In this document: positions 9,772-17,490 of the stretch, in pieces
How positions within the stretch are numbered: the first letter of the stretch is position 1
Layout of the letters: each line of letters starts with the position of its first letter
Source of the DNA: Hypsibius dujardini
Lineage: Eukaryota; Tardigrada; Eutardigrada; Parachela; Hypsibiidae
DNA: 30,076 nucleotides
Reading direction: 5' to 3'
Assembly: GCA_001579985.1 (NCBI GenBank)
Contig: LRSR01002121.1
Coordinates: 1 to 30,076, forward strand
Position numbers and translations under genes: made by a program
The notes under the pieces: model-generated
Databases searched by the model: none
Told to the model about the DNA's origin: nothing
What the model saw: the letters and a program-made list of their open reading frames with translations, nothing else

Positions 9772-10681
9772 TTAATCAACCTTCTCGATTGTGGGTCCTC
9801 CGGCTCAGCCTTGGCCGCCGGCTCCAGGAAAGCAGCCTTCAGCACCGGGAGGAGCGCCGCCTGCGCCCTGGTACACCTTCGAGATGATCGGGTTAAAAAT
9901 CTTCTCCAACTCCCTCCGCTTGTGTTCGAATTCCTCCTTCTCCGAGAGCTACAAACGAAACAACATAAGCACATCCTTCATGTTCAGATGTCGACAGGTG
10001 GCTACATTGTCTGTCTGAAATACATCTTGCCTGAACACTAGTTTCTCACCGGAAGTGAAATGTCTCAAAGTTTTCCTCAGTTGCCAACTGTCATTTTCAA
10101 ACTTCACGTCATGTCTGTTTCGCGCGTCAAGTGAATGTCTTTGTCTGACAGACAATAGCAAGGTTTCCCTGACTGCATCTTAGGGATGGTCTGAATGCCT
10201 GTTTCTCACAGAGAATGTCTGGATGTTCATTTTCGCACTTGCATGTCTGCCTCACCTGCCTGACTGACTGTATATTTTGGACGTTGCCTGAATGCTTCGT
10301 TGCGTGCCTGTCTGCCCGTCTCTCAATGCAGCAGGTAAAAAGGCCAACTTACCGAGTTGGTGTCCATCCACTTCTGCATCTCCTCAATCTTGGCCGTAAT
10401 GGTGGCGCGGTCGCTGGCGTCAATCTTATCCTTCAGCTTGTCGTCATCCAGCGCCTGCTTAATGCTAAAGCAGTAGCCCTCGAGAGCGTTGCGGGTGGGC
10501 GGGCGGTCCACCTTTCCATGCTACGAGGAAATAAGGAAAAGAGGTAATAAGAACCAAAAATGTACGAAGTCGCTGTGCGGTGATTCATCAACGAAAAGCG
10601 GACAGAGCGTACCTGGAAGACTCCCAGGCAAGAGTTGGTGGTGCCAAGATCGATTCCTAAAGCAGGTGCCTTTTCTGCCGT
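9772..10681 (-). pseudogene. Hsp70-B, internally deleted mini-copy
   Basis: Minus-strand exons: 10613-10681 (exon 1, encoding KAPALGIDLGTTNSCLGVFQ), 10353-10520 (the first four codons of exon 2 joined to the last part of exon 6) and 9772-9948 (exon 7). The fusion is in frame: HGKV is followed by [18 protein letters not shown]. Everything between, that is most of the ATPase and substrate-binding domains, is gone. The ATG has become ACG (10679-10681). TGA at 9805-9807 interrupts the Gly-rich tail, and the terminal EEVD has become EKVD. Splice sites are intact. If read through, it would encode about 136 residues: a phosphate-binding loop strand plus a helical lid. I judge it a pseudogene. Confidence 0.88.
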
Positions 10682-10941
10682 TACAATTAAATTGTCTGGA
10701 AGGGACAAAACAGTTTCCTATTTATGAAAGTTCAGTTTGCTACTGTTTACCTGCAATCAATCAATCAACTCATCCAATGTGTGCTTCAAGAAATTCCGCT
10801 TAATCAATCAATCAATCACTGCCACGGTGCTGTTACATTTCAACCAATCACGACACGGTGAACCCGATTGAACAGTCAACAGATGACTGGGGGGGGTGGG
10901 GCTTAACTGTCCCATGAGATCGGGAGATTACGGTACCCTTG
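10682..10941. other. Non-coding junction between Hsp70-B and the synthase gene
   Basis: It contains the start of the Hsp70 5'UTR intron (TCTGGAAGGGAC as in copy C), two TCAATCAATCAA clusters (10754-10768 and 10803-10818) and a G-rich run (10890-10902). I see no gene. Copy-C-like sequence stops here and resumes only at about 19928. Confidence 0.6.
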
Positions 10942-12018
10942 CTAACCTCGTATAAAAGCCTCCACTTTATCGTGGGCGACTTCATCGGGAAACTGTTCCG
11001 GCGGGGACTTCATGAAGTAACTGGAAGCTGCAATCAACGGTCCTCCGATCCCGCGGTCCAAGCCGATCTTGGCCGCCCGCACGGCATCGATGACCACACC
11101 AGCGGAGTTAGGTGAATCCCAAACCTCCAGCTTATATTCTATCGAGACAGGAACATCACCGAAGTTACGGCCCTCTAGACGGACGAAGGCAAACTTGCGA
11201 TCATCCAACCACGGAACGTAATCCGAGGGGCCGACATGAATGTCCCTCTTGGGCAACTTGACCGAGGTATTTGAAGTGACAGCTTGGGTCTTGGAGATCT
11301 TCTTCGATTCCAGACGATCCCGTTCCAGCATGTTCTTGAAGTCCATATTGCCGCCGACGTTGAGTTGATACGTGCGATCGAGAGTGACTCCGCGCTTTTC
11401 AAACAGATGCACCAGCGCACGATGAGTTATCGTCGCACCAATTTGCGATTTAATGTCGTCGCCTATAATTGGGATCCCCGCTGCCTGGAACTTCTTCGCC
11501 CATTCTGGCTCACTTGCGATGAAGACCGGCAGCGCATTGACGAAGGCGACGCCCGCATCAATTGCAGCTTGCGCATAGAAGCGGGCTGCGTTCTCAGAGC
11601 CCACTGGAAGATAGCAGACGAGGACATCAACTTTGGCGCTTATTAATGAAGCGACCACGTCGACCGTAGGTGCGCTAGACTCCTGAATAAGCTCCCGATA
11701 GTAATGTCCCAATCCGTCCAACGTTGGACCGCGAAGCACCGTTATGTTGGTCAGCGGCACGTCGCAAATTTTGATGGTGTTGTTCTCAGACGCATTAATC
11801 GCCTCCGATAAATCCAGGCCGACCTTGGCAGCGTCCACATCGAAGGCCATGACGAACTCAATGTCAGAGACGTGATACTTTCCAAAGCGGACGTGCATTA
11901 GGCCGGGAACGTTCTGGTCATCTCGTGCATCCTTGTAGTACTCAACACCTTGCACCAACGAAGACGCACAATTGCCAACGCCAACAATCGCTACGCGGAT
12001 GGGATTTTTTGGATTCAT
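10942..12018 (-). CDS. ino1: Bacterial-type inositol-1-phosphate synthase, intronless
   Basis: 358 codons, ATG at 12016-12018, TAG at 10942-10944, no intron. The protein would convert glucose 6-phosphate to 1L-myo-inositol 1-phosphate using NAD+, the first step of inositol synthesis. The N-terminus carries a dinucleotide-binding strand ([17 protein letters not shown], residues 8-24). Hallmarks of the short (about 360 aa) bacterial family follow: [122 protein letters not shown] and [10 protein letters not shown]. Usual animal enzymes are about 510-560 aa and much less similar to this form. The frame could extend 7 codons upstream through TTG, but that region contains a Shine-Dalgarno-like AAGGAGG, so I chose the ATG. 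The neighbours are eukaryotic pseudogenes and transposons, which points to horizontal transfer or an assembly join. The frame is intact. Confidence 0.93.
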   Translation of the reverse strand: MNPKNPIRVAIVGVGNCASSLVQGVEYYKDARDDQNVPGLMHVRFGKYHVSDIEFVMAFDVDAAKVGLDLSEAINASENNTIKICDVPLTNITVLRGPTLDGLGHYYRELIQESSAPTVDVVASLISAKVDVLVCYLPVGSENAARFYAQAAIDAGVAFVNALPVFIASEPEWAKKFQAAGIPIIGDDIKSQIGATITHRALVHLFEKRGVTLDRTYQLNVGGNMDFKNMLERDRLESKKISKTQAVTSNTSVKLPKRDIHVGPSDYVPWLDDRKFAFVRLEGRNFGDVPVSIEYKLEVWDSPNSAGVVIDAVRAAKIGLDRGIGGPLIAASSYFMKSPPEQFPDEVAHDKVEAFIRG

Positions 12019-12028
12019 TTTTATTTCT

Positions 12029-12035
12029 CCTCCTT
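12029..12035 (-). promoter_or_regulatory. Shine-Dalgarno-like AAGGAGG upstream of ino1
   Basis: On the minus strand AAGGAGGAGAAATAAAAATG reads as a consensus bacterial ribosome-binding site with 10 bases between AAGGAGG and the ATG. In a eukaryotic nucleus it has no known role. It may be a remnant of the bacterial source or chance. Confidence 0.6.
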
Positions 12036-13258
12036 GCAAGGACCTGTAGATGAGAAGCAGAGTTGACCCATTTTTTCTATCGGGTTCTCACTGGACCCAT
12101 TTTCTCCCATTTCCCGATAATGGGAATGGATTTATCGGGATGGGAGCCGTTCAAAATGGAATGGGAATGAATGGACATTTTCAGATGGAAAGGGAGATTT
12201 ACGATTTTTTGGTCGAAAAAAGAGAGGAATTCAGGAAATCAATCAATGATCATCATGAAGAAAGAAAACCGTCTCAAATCGCAATAGCGACCACGTGTCG
12301 CACTGTGTGAGAAAGTACAAGCTCCGTCACATGTGAGGTTGTGAAGAAAAAATGCGGCCAAATTTATTAGTGCCGCGCAAACTTAGGCCGCTGTGTTTGG
12401 CACAGTTCAATGCACAAAACATATTGCTCTAAATCCGTCTAGCAAGGGTTTTGGCCACGGGTACAACTTTTTCGAGAGTTTTTGATTTTGTAATTCGTCT
12501 ACAAAATGTCTACTCAGAGTGTCCAGATAGTCCTTAATAGCGAAGAAAATCTACCATCTAAGCTAAAATCTACCTATAAACGGTAATTTTGAAATGAGAC
12601 TGTTCGCGAAAGTTATCAGCTGGATTTTCGACTCGTTAGGAGAATTCACTTTAGATTTAGCGTAGGCTTTTAGTTGCTCATTTGTCGGTTGTGTTTTTCC
12701 GTGCAGATTATGAACAGAGGTGTTTGCTACGACGGTAACGGGTTCGGGTAAAGCCCAATGGGAACGGAAAATGGGGTTTGTTTTCGGCCGAATGGGAAAC
12801 AGGATAATTTTTCGAAATTGGGATGAGAATGGGGGGGAATGGGTGGACCCGGCCTGGCAGTGGAGCGGGAATGAATGGGAGCCGAAATCACACAATGAGT
12901 GAACTCTGATGAGAACAGGTAAGAATTTTGGAGCGCTTCCATAGATTCATGCAAATTTAGCTTTGGCCAGCTCAATAATCTAACGCAACACTGTATGTTT
13001 AATTTTGTGCAATGTACGAAAAAAGCAGTTGCTAATGACACAAATACAAGAGAACAAAATCTCAGTACAAGAGAACTTCATTTATCGTTTACTACAAGGC
13101 CAATATCCACAAACTTTTTTAGCAAAACAAAAGCTATCAAGCCTAGAGATTAAAAAATAGCGCACCAGCAATAGGAAGCTTGTTTCGGATAAATCGTAAC
13201 AACTTGCAAGTTGGATTTAGCGTTATGAACAAACAGATTATAATTCGAAGCAACCATT
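12036..13258. other. 1.2-kb region upstream of ino1, no gene recognised
   Basis: Two patches rich in GGGAATGG/CCATTTTC (about 12060-12180 and 12735-12890) resemble each other partly in inverted orientation and could be decayed repeat arms. I see no clear TATA box, no bacterial promoter and no convincing exon. A minus-strand open frame at 12563-12895 has no recognisable motif. Confidence 0.5.
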
Positions 13259-13331
13259 GTCAAACTCAGGGACTATCCCTGAGTTTGAGCTCTCCCTTAA
13301 GGGAGAATTAAGGTTTACACAAGCACCCGGC

Positions 13332-13577
13332 CAGGGATTGAATTAAGGCCGTATTTAAAGCCACACAAGTATCCACTTTTTAAATATTTTAAACTCGTGC
13401 CCGCATACCAGTACAATGTATCGTTCAGGGTAAAACAGCTGAACAACATCATTATTCATCCAAGATAAACGGTTGGGAAATCCACAAAAATGTGCAAGAT
13501 TAAGGTAATTTAATGTTGCACAAATCCTTTTCATGTCACACACTTTGTGTTAATGTTACATGTTAAAATAATCCCTG
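13332..13577. mobile_element. Nested hAT-like MITE 1
   Basis: The left end reads CAGGGATTGAATTAA; the right end, read inward, is CAGGGATTATTTTAA. It is flanked by AGCACCCG (13322-13329) and AGCACCCC (13578-13585), a 7 of 8 match with two extra bases on the left. It is 246 bp, lies within the outer hAT element and has ends related to it. Confidence 0.6.
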
Positions 13578-13965
13578 AGCACCCCAAAATCAATAATAAC
13601 GTTGTAATATACTTTATAGTACTGTGTCACTTTCATTAACCGATACACAAGGAACAGAAATTGTTAACCTCAGACAAAACAATAAACAGTAATAGTTTAG
13701 AACTGAACTTTCCCAAATATCTTTCTTTTGTTTCGGTTCCTTGGCCTCCTTAAAAACGCCGGCGAACCAAACACTACTTTCTTGCGGTCCAGTGCAGATT
13801 GTACGACTTGATTGTATTGATTTGAATCTTCAGGTATGTACAAGACTACACTGCCCGCGTACAGCGTTATGGCGTAGATTGTTTGAGAGCAAATTGTTTA
13901 ATTTTATTTCTACGAATATACAACTATAAAATGTCAAAAGGTGTGTAAACCTTATGCCATTTAGA

Positions 13966-14154
13966 CAGTGGCGCGTACTAGGGGGTGGCAAGTGGGCAAT
14001 TGCCCCCCCCCGTTCGAAATCGAAAAAGTGACCCAAGGGTACCCCCTGACGTTTTTTAGAGTAAAAATAACAAAATCATACCAATGCTCCCCCCTTTGGA
14101 TTTTGACTAAAATCTTGCCCCCCCCCCGTACCGGAACGTCAAGACGCGTCTATG
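13966..14154. mobile_element. Nested hAT-like MITE 2
   Basis: Flanked by perfect 8-base copies of CATTTAGA (13958-13965 and 14155-14162). The left end CAGTGGCGCG resembles the inverted right end CATAGACGCG (7 of 10). The left arm carries a GGGGGTGGCAAG block and the right arm CTTGCCCCCCCCC, as in animal hAT elements whose ends read CAGTGGCG. It is 189 bp with no coding capacity. Confidence 0.75.
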
Positions 14155-14233
14155 CATTTAGATATGCACACAATGCGTTAGTTTTACACATTTTGTGTTA
14201 GGTTTACACACTAAAATAGTCCCTGGTCAAACT

Positions 14234-14397
14234 GACAGGAAGATAAGATTTAACGATAAAGAAAAAGTATTGGCTTCATTCAGCAGAGCATCCAGTTGCA
14301 GAAGAAATAGATATCAGGAATTACTTAGCAGCAGATCTACCGATGAGTAAGTTTTGTGATGCTTGTCTAGGCTGAAGATTACACTTACATACACTTA
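14234..14397. other. AT-rich stretch before the IS630-like relic
   Basis: Probably the continuation of the degenerate IS630-like element towards its 5' end. I cannot identify an N-terminal helix-turn-helix. Confidence 0.35.
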
Positions 14398-14760
14398 TAT
14401 AAAAAGAGAGCCAAAACATAAAGAGACGAAGAAGCAAGACAAGTTTACATAGAGAACTTAGCTGCAATAGAAGCGGAGAAATTAATATTTTGCCATAAAG
14501 TTGGAATGATCAGATAAAGGGCTTATGGAAAATGTTCAAGATATAAAAAACAGAGAGTGCGCATAGTTGCAGCTTATCAAGGTGATAGCAAAAAATTAAT
14601 AGCTCCATTGGAACATAAGGGTTTTACTAACACAGCATAATTTGTAAAGTAGGTTGAAGAATATTTATTTATTTATATTTAAAAAAGAACAATTATGAAT
14701 AATGTAAGTTTCCATAAATCTGTTAATAAATCAGTCAAAGAAGCCATTGAGAAAGTGGAG
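14398..14760 (+). pseudogene. IS630-family-like transposase relic, five in-frame stops
   Basis: One continuous 121-codon frame without indels resembles the core of an IS630-type DDE transposase. It has RDEEARQVYIENLAAIEAEK, then a degraded active-site strand LIFCHKVGM (the family has a Y-x-D-E-x-G-like motif). It continues with RVRIVAAYQGDSKKLIAPLE, HKGFTNTA, VEEYLF and TIMNNVSFHKS (family I-M-D-N-A-S-F-H). Stops fall at five codons, for example TAG where the family has Trp before VEEYL. The first catalytic Asp-Glu pair and the second Asp are altered (H-K, N-N). The DNA is markedly AT-rich compared with its surroundings. Bacterial elements of this kind are common in Rickettsiales-like genomes. 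A eukaryotic Tc1/mariner relative is the alternative. Confidence 0.65.
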
Positions 14761-14839
14761 TGTATACTATAATATTATATTATACTAATAGTAGACATTA
14801 TACTATTATAAACACTATTATATAATAATAGTGGAATTC
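14761..14839. repeat. AT-rich foldback
   Basis: TATA/ATTATA palindromes such as CACTATTATATAATAATAGT near the end of the IS630-like relic. Possibly the decayed end of that element. Confidence 0.4.
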
Positions 14840-15110
14840 TTAATAATTTGCCGACAAAAAACGTCCGACTTTTCGAATTGTTTCCCGTTCCCAATTCCCG
14901 TTTCGCGAACTCACCGTATTTTGCCTGAAAAAGGGAAATCGCTTCGTGCTTCCGAATTGCGAAAGCGCTAGAGAGGAAATGAAGAGAATTTCCGTGGAAT
15001 GAAAACTCTCAAAAGGGCGAAAAGTGGAAAGGACCTGTCGGGGGGATTTTTTATGAATGGTTCTTTAGAAAGTGGCGTTGAAGAACTGTGGCCACGGTAG
15101 CGGGGACAAT
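14840..15110 (-). repeat. Duplicated hsc70 upstream/5'UTR-exon region
   Basis: Similar to about 24430-24680 beside hsc70-C. Shared blocks include CTTCCGAATTGCGAAAGCG, GAGGAAATGAAGAGAAT, GGCGAAAAGT and GAACTGTGGC. The donor-like GTGAGT on the minus strand (at about 14925) is kept, matching GTGAGC at 24502-24507. It is a relic of the promoter side of an Hsp70/Hsp90 unit. Confidence 0.75.
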
Positions 15111-15140
15111 TCGGTCCACATTTATGGCAGTGTGACATAA

Positions 15141-15272
15141 AGTGAAAGTCCTCATAATTTGCGTACGTCAGAGGCGCGTTTCTATTCCGTGGCTTGTCTC
15201 CAAACGCTTTCGTTATGGGACAAACGAGTTCAAACGCGCCTGTGACGTACGCAAAATATGAGGACTTTCACT
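15141..15272. mobile_element. Foldback/MITE-like element, 132 bp, within the first array unit
   Basis: It begins AGTGAAAGTCCTCATA and ends TATGAGGACTTTCACT. The inverted arms are about 41 bases (15141-15182 and 15232-15272). Only the first array unit keeps the outer left arm; the other two have right arms only. The hairpin was probably inserted first and then duplicated tandemly with flanking DNA. I find no clear target duplication. Confidence 0.6.
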
Positions 15273-15722
15273 GTCTACGTGGTAATTAAATTGCGCGCGT
15301 GACTTCATTGTCTCCATTGGTCCCGTGGAGTGGCGTGTTTGTGTAGTTTGCGTACGTCACAGGCGCGTTTCTATTCCGTGCCTTGTCTCCAAACGCTTTC
15401 GTTATGGGACAAACGTGTTCAAACGCGCCTGTGACGTACGCAAAATATGAAGACTTTCACTGTCTACGTGGTAATTAAATTGCGCGCGTGACTTCATTGT
15501 CTCTATTGGTTCCGTGGAGTGGCGTGTTTCTGTAATTTGCGTACGTCACAGGCGCGTTTCTATTCCGCGCCTTGTCTCCAAACGCTTTCGTTATGGGGCA
15601 AACGAGTTCAAACGCGTCTGTGACGTACGCAAAATATGAGGACTTTCACTGTCTACGTGGTAATTAAATTGCGCGCGTGACTCCATTGTCTCCATTGGTT
15701 CCGTGGAGTGGCGTGTTTCTGT
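15158..15722. repeat. Three tandem 189-bp units, each containing a long hairpin
   Basis: Units start at 15158, 15347 and 15536 (TTTGCGTACGTCA; period 189). Inside each, TTTGCGTACGTCACAGGCGC is repeated inverted about 50 bases later (GCGCCTGTGACGTACGCAAA), so each unit can fold into a long stem. Each also contains CATTGTCT(C/T)(C/T)ATTGG and TGACGTAC (CRE-like). It lies within the relic promoter region. Confidence 0.9.
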
Positions 15723-15910
15723 TTTCCCTCTCTCTGAGCAGAAAAAGACGCTCGCTGCACTCCACCATCTCTCGCTCCCGTGCTTGTAATGACTCACCTT
15801 CATGTCTGGGGAAGTGCCATACACGGGGCCACAGATTACAGATTACAGATTTCAGTCAAGTTCTGCAGCGATCAATGTCGGTGTTTCCTATCGCTTTCTC
15901 CCTTTTTTTG
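15723..15910 (+). repeat. Relic of Hsp promoter edge joined to Hsp90 3'UTR
   Basis: CTGCACTCCACCATCTCTCG ... GACTCACC (15757-15800) resembles 24695-24745. TGTCTGGGGAAGTGCCATAC (15803-15823) resembles the heat-shock-element region at 24749-24768 but with the GAA-TTC units damaged. Then ATTTCAGTCAAGTTCTGCAG and CTTTCTCCCTTTTTTT (15850-15908) match the Hsp90 3'UTR at 28386-28445. The Hsp90 coding region between them has been deleted. Confidence 0.7.
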
Positions 15911-15940
15911 GCAAGGGTGCTGGCCACTTGACTTTCAGTA

Positions 15941-16301
15941 CGAGGTAAAGGCCGTTAACCAGGCCGCTTTTAGAAATCGTAACTTAACCAGGCCGGCAGG
16001 CCAACAGGTGGCGCATAAGTCGTTTTTGCGAAGTCAACCCAGGGAGATGGAACCGAAGTGGCGCCTTTACCGGACTACTTGCACACTTCTCCATTGAGAT
16101 TCTGCCCTTCCATTTTTTGGACTCAAATTCGAACCGCGAGGCTTAGGAACGAACTAAAATGGGTCAGAGAATTTTTCTGAATGTTTTCAAGCCACCTGTT
16201 ATGGCATGGCAGCACTGCAGCGCCGGGAAATCAATGTTGAAAAAACCGGCCTGGTTAAGTTACGATTTCTAAAAGCGGCCTGGCTAACGGCCTTTACCTC
16301 G
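15941..16301. mobile_element. 361-bp MITE with 56-bp inverted ends, TA flanks
   Basis: The left arm 15941-15996 (CGAGGTAAAGGCCGTTAACC ...) and the right arm 16246-16301 (... GCTAACGGCCTTTACCTCG) are nearly perfect inverse copies. TA flanks both sides (15939-15940 and 16302-16303). There is no coding capacity. TA flanks suggest a Tc1/mariner-type relationship. It is unrelated in sequence to the 1914-6080 element. Confidence 0.85.
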
Positions 16302-16557
16302 TAATCCGGAATGGGCCACCGGGGGTACGAGGTCTCAAATAAATCGAAAACAGGTGAGTCACTGCATAATCAGCGCCCTCTATAGTGAAACTTTTCCAAT
16401 CGTCCAATCATTTCGTTTTTTAAACATGTTCCCGCAACATTTCTTCATATCTGATAGGAGTTTCATCGGGGTATGGATTATTCTCTGTCGCTTAAGACCT
16501 AGATGATATCCAAAATCTGTGGAAGTTGTGATTTCAGAGTGGCCCATTCCAGGTTAC
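16301..16557. mobile_element. Possible second MITE abutting the first
   Basis: GTAATCCGGAATGGGCCAC (16301-16319) is an inverse match, 16 of 19, of GTGGCCCATTCCAGGTTAC (16539-16557). AGTGGCCCATTCCAG is repeated again at 16569-16583. The short arms and overlap with the neighbouring MITE make this tentative. Confidence 0.4.
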
Positions 16558-16712
16558 GGGAAAATCAAGTGGCCCATTCCAGTGCCCTTAGGAAACATCC
16601 GTTAATGATGTCAGTATTGGTTAGGGGGGATTTGGACGAAAAATACCTGATGAACTCTGACTGTACGGTATGAGGGGTAGGCCGGCGTTCTGACGTCAGC
16701 TTTGGCAACCCA

Positions 16713-16757
<45 letters not shown>
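16713..16757. repeat. (TGTC)n microsatellite
   Basis: Eleven perfect TGTC units, followed by degenerate TCTG copies to about 16830, just before the splice-acceptor-like TTTATTTAG at 16841-16849. Confidence 0.95.
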
Positions 16758-16849
16758 TTCTGTTTGCATATGTACCTGTTTTTCTGTCTGACAGTCTGTC
16801 TGTCTGTCCGTTTTTCGGTGTGCCTGTCTATGTTTGTTTGTTTATTTAG

Positions 16850-17431
16850 CCCTCGAACTTGCAAAAGCTTTTTGTAGGTCCAGACGACCCCCCACGGTAT
16901 CCCAAGGTCTTGGTTGCTGGGGCTTACCTCTTTCGAACGTACGACCTTGACGTTCTGTTTATTGTCACCAACGCGTTTGGACAATCTGCCTTCAACGAGG
17001 TAGAGCGTCGGATGGCTCCTCTGTCAGGGGACATTTCCGGAATGATATTTCCACATGATGTCCTGGGCAGTCGTCTAAACGCGTCCGGCAAAACAGTCGA
17101 CGCTGAATTAGAGAAGCAAAACTTCGCGAAGGCCGGCGACGCTCTAGCTGGTGTATGGAGCGGTACGATGATCGACGGATACCCGGTATTGGCACGGTAC
17201 ATCCCATCGGAGGAACCGAAGTCGGTCTACAATGACATGAACGAAGAGTTCATGGCGAAGCATGTGCGTACCTCTTTCTACTTCATCCAGATTGTGCGCT
17301 GTAATGATCTCCCGTGCTGTCGCGGTCGTTGGCGATCTTCATTCCCCAAGGTGTTCTCTGACCGATTCCTACCCATTCCAATTCGTTACGTCAGCGGACG
17401 TTTGACGGACACGCAGTATTCGCTTGATTGA
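16850..17431 (+). CDS. Exon of an unrecognised, probably transposon-derived protein
   Basis: An open stretch of about 193 codons begins after a TTTATTTAG acceptor (16848-16849). Features: GPDDPPRYPKVLVAG, FGQSAFNEVERRMAPLSGD, GMIFPHDVLGSRLNASGKTV, ALAGVWSGTMIDGYPVLARY, and a C-terminal FIQIVRCNDLPCC ... RFLPIPIRYV containing a CxxxxCC cysteine cluster. I have an impression of similar sequences in repetitive uncharacterised invertebrate proteins, but cannot assign a superfamily. The frame is intact but stops soon after entering a TTGATTGATTGATTG tract (17424), which also begins an Hsp90-flank relic. The 3' end therefore looks truncated. Upstream exons were not found. Could be a young element fragment or a real host exon. 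Confidence 0.5.
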   Translation, partial: PSNLQKLFVGPDDPPRYPKVLVAGAYLFRTYDLDVLFIVTNAFGQSAFNEVERRMAPLSGDISGMIFPHDVLGSRLNASGKTVDAELEKQNFAKAGDALAGVWSGTMIDGYPVLARYIPSEEPKSVYNDMNEEFMAKHVRTSFYFIQIVRCNDLPCCRGRWRSSFPKVFSDRFLPIPIRYVSGRLTDTQYSLD

Positions 17432-17490
17432 TTGATTGATGAATCGGTGAAGACTCATTCCATGAGAGTTCAGTACTTGATATTATTACC
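17424..17490 (+). repeat. Relic of Hsp90 3' flank
   Basis: GATTGATTGATTGATGAATC, then GGTGAAGA(C)TCATTCC(A/G)TGAGAG, matches 28645-28700 downstream of the intact hsp90. It is the continuation of the unit relic whose 3'UTR piece ends at 15910, separated from it by the MITEs and the exon above. Confidence 0.7.

Larger units (their letters stand above)
13267..14225. mobile_element. hAT-type non-autonomous element (outer), 8-bp target duplication
   Basis: The termini are CAGGGACTAT and its inverse ATAGTCCCTG. The flanks are identical 8-base copies of GTCAAACT at 13259-13266 and 14226-14233, the target-duplication length of hAT transposons. It contains no transposase gene. Two further hAT-like insertions lie inside it. 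Without them and their duplicated sites it is about 508 bp. The left end also has an internal hairpin (CAGGGACTATCCCTG). Confidence 0.85.

Noticed and set aside
11284-11646. 120-codon plus-strand frame within ino1
   Set aside because: Antisense shadow of the synthase coding strand.
12563-12895. 110-codon minus-strand frame upstream of ino1, considered as a 5' exon
   Set aside because: No recognisable motif. The upper half lies in GGGAATGG repeats, and no splice pair would join it to the ino1 ATG in a supported way.
15158-15722. Possible CRISPR array
   Set aside because: Only three units of 189 bp with homologous, not unique, intervening sequence, in eukaryotic DNA. It is a tandem hairpin repeat.
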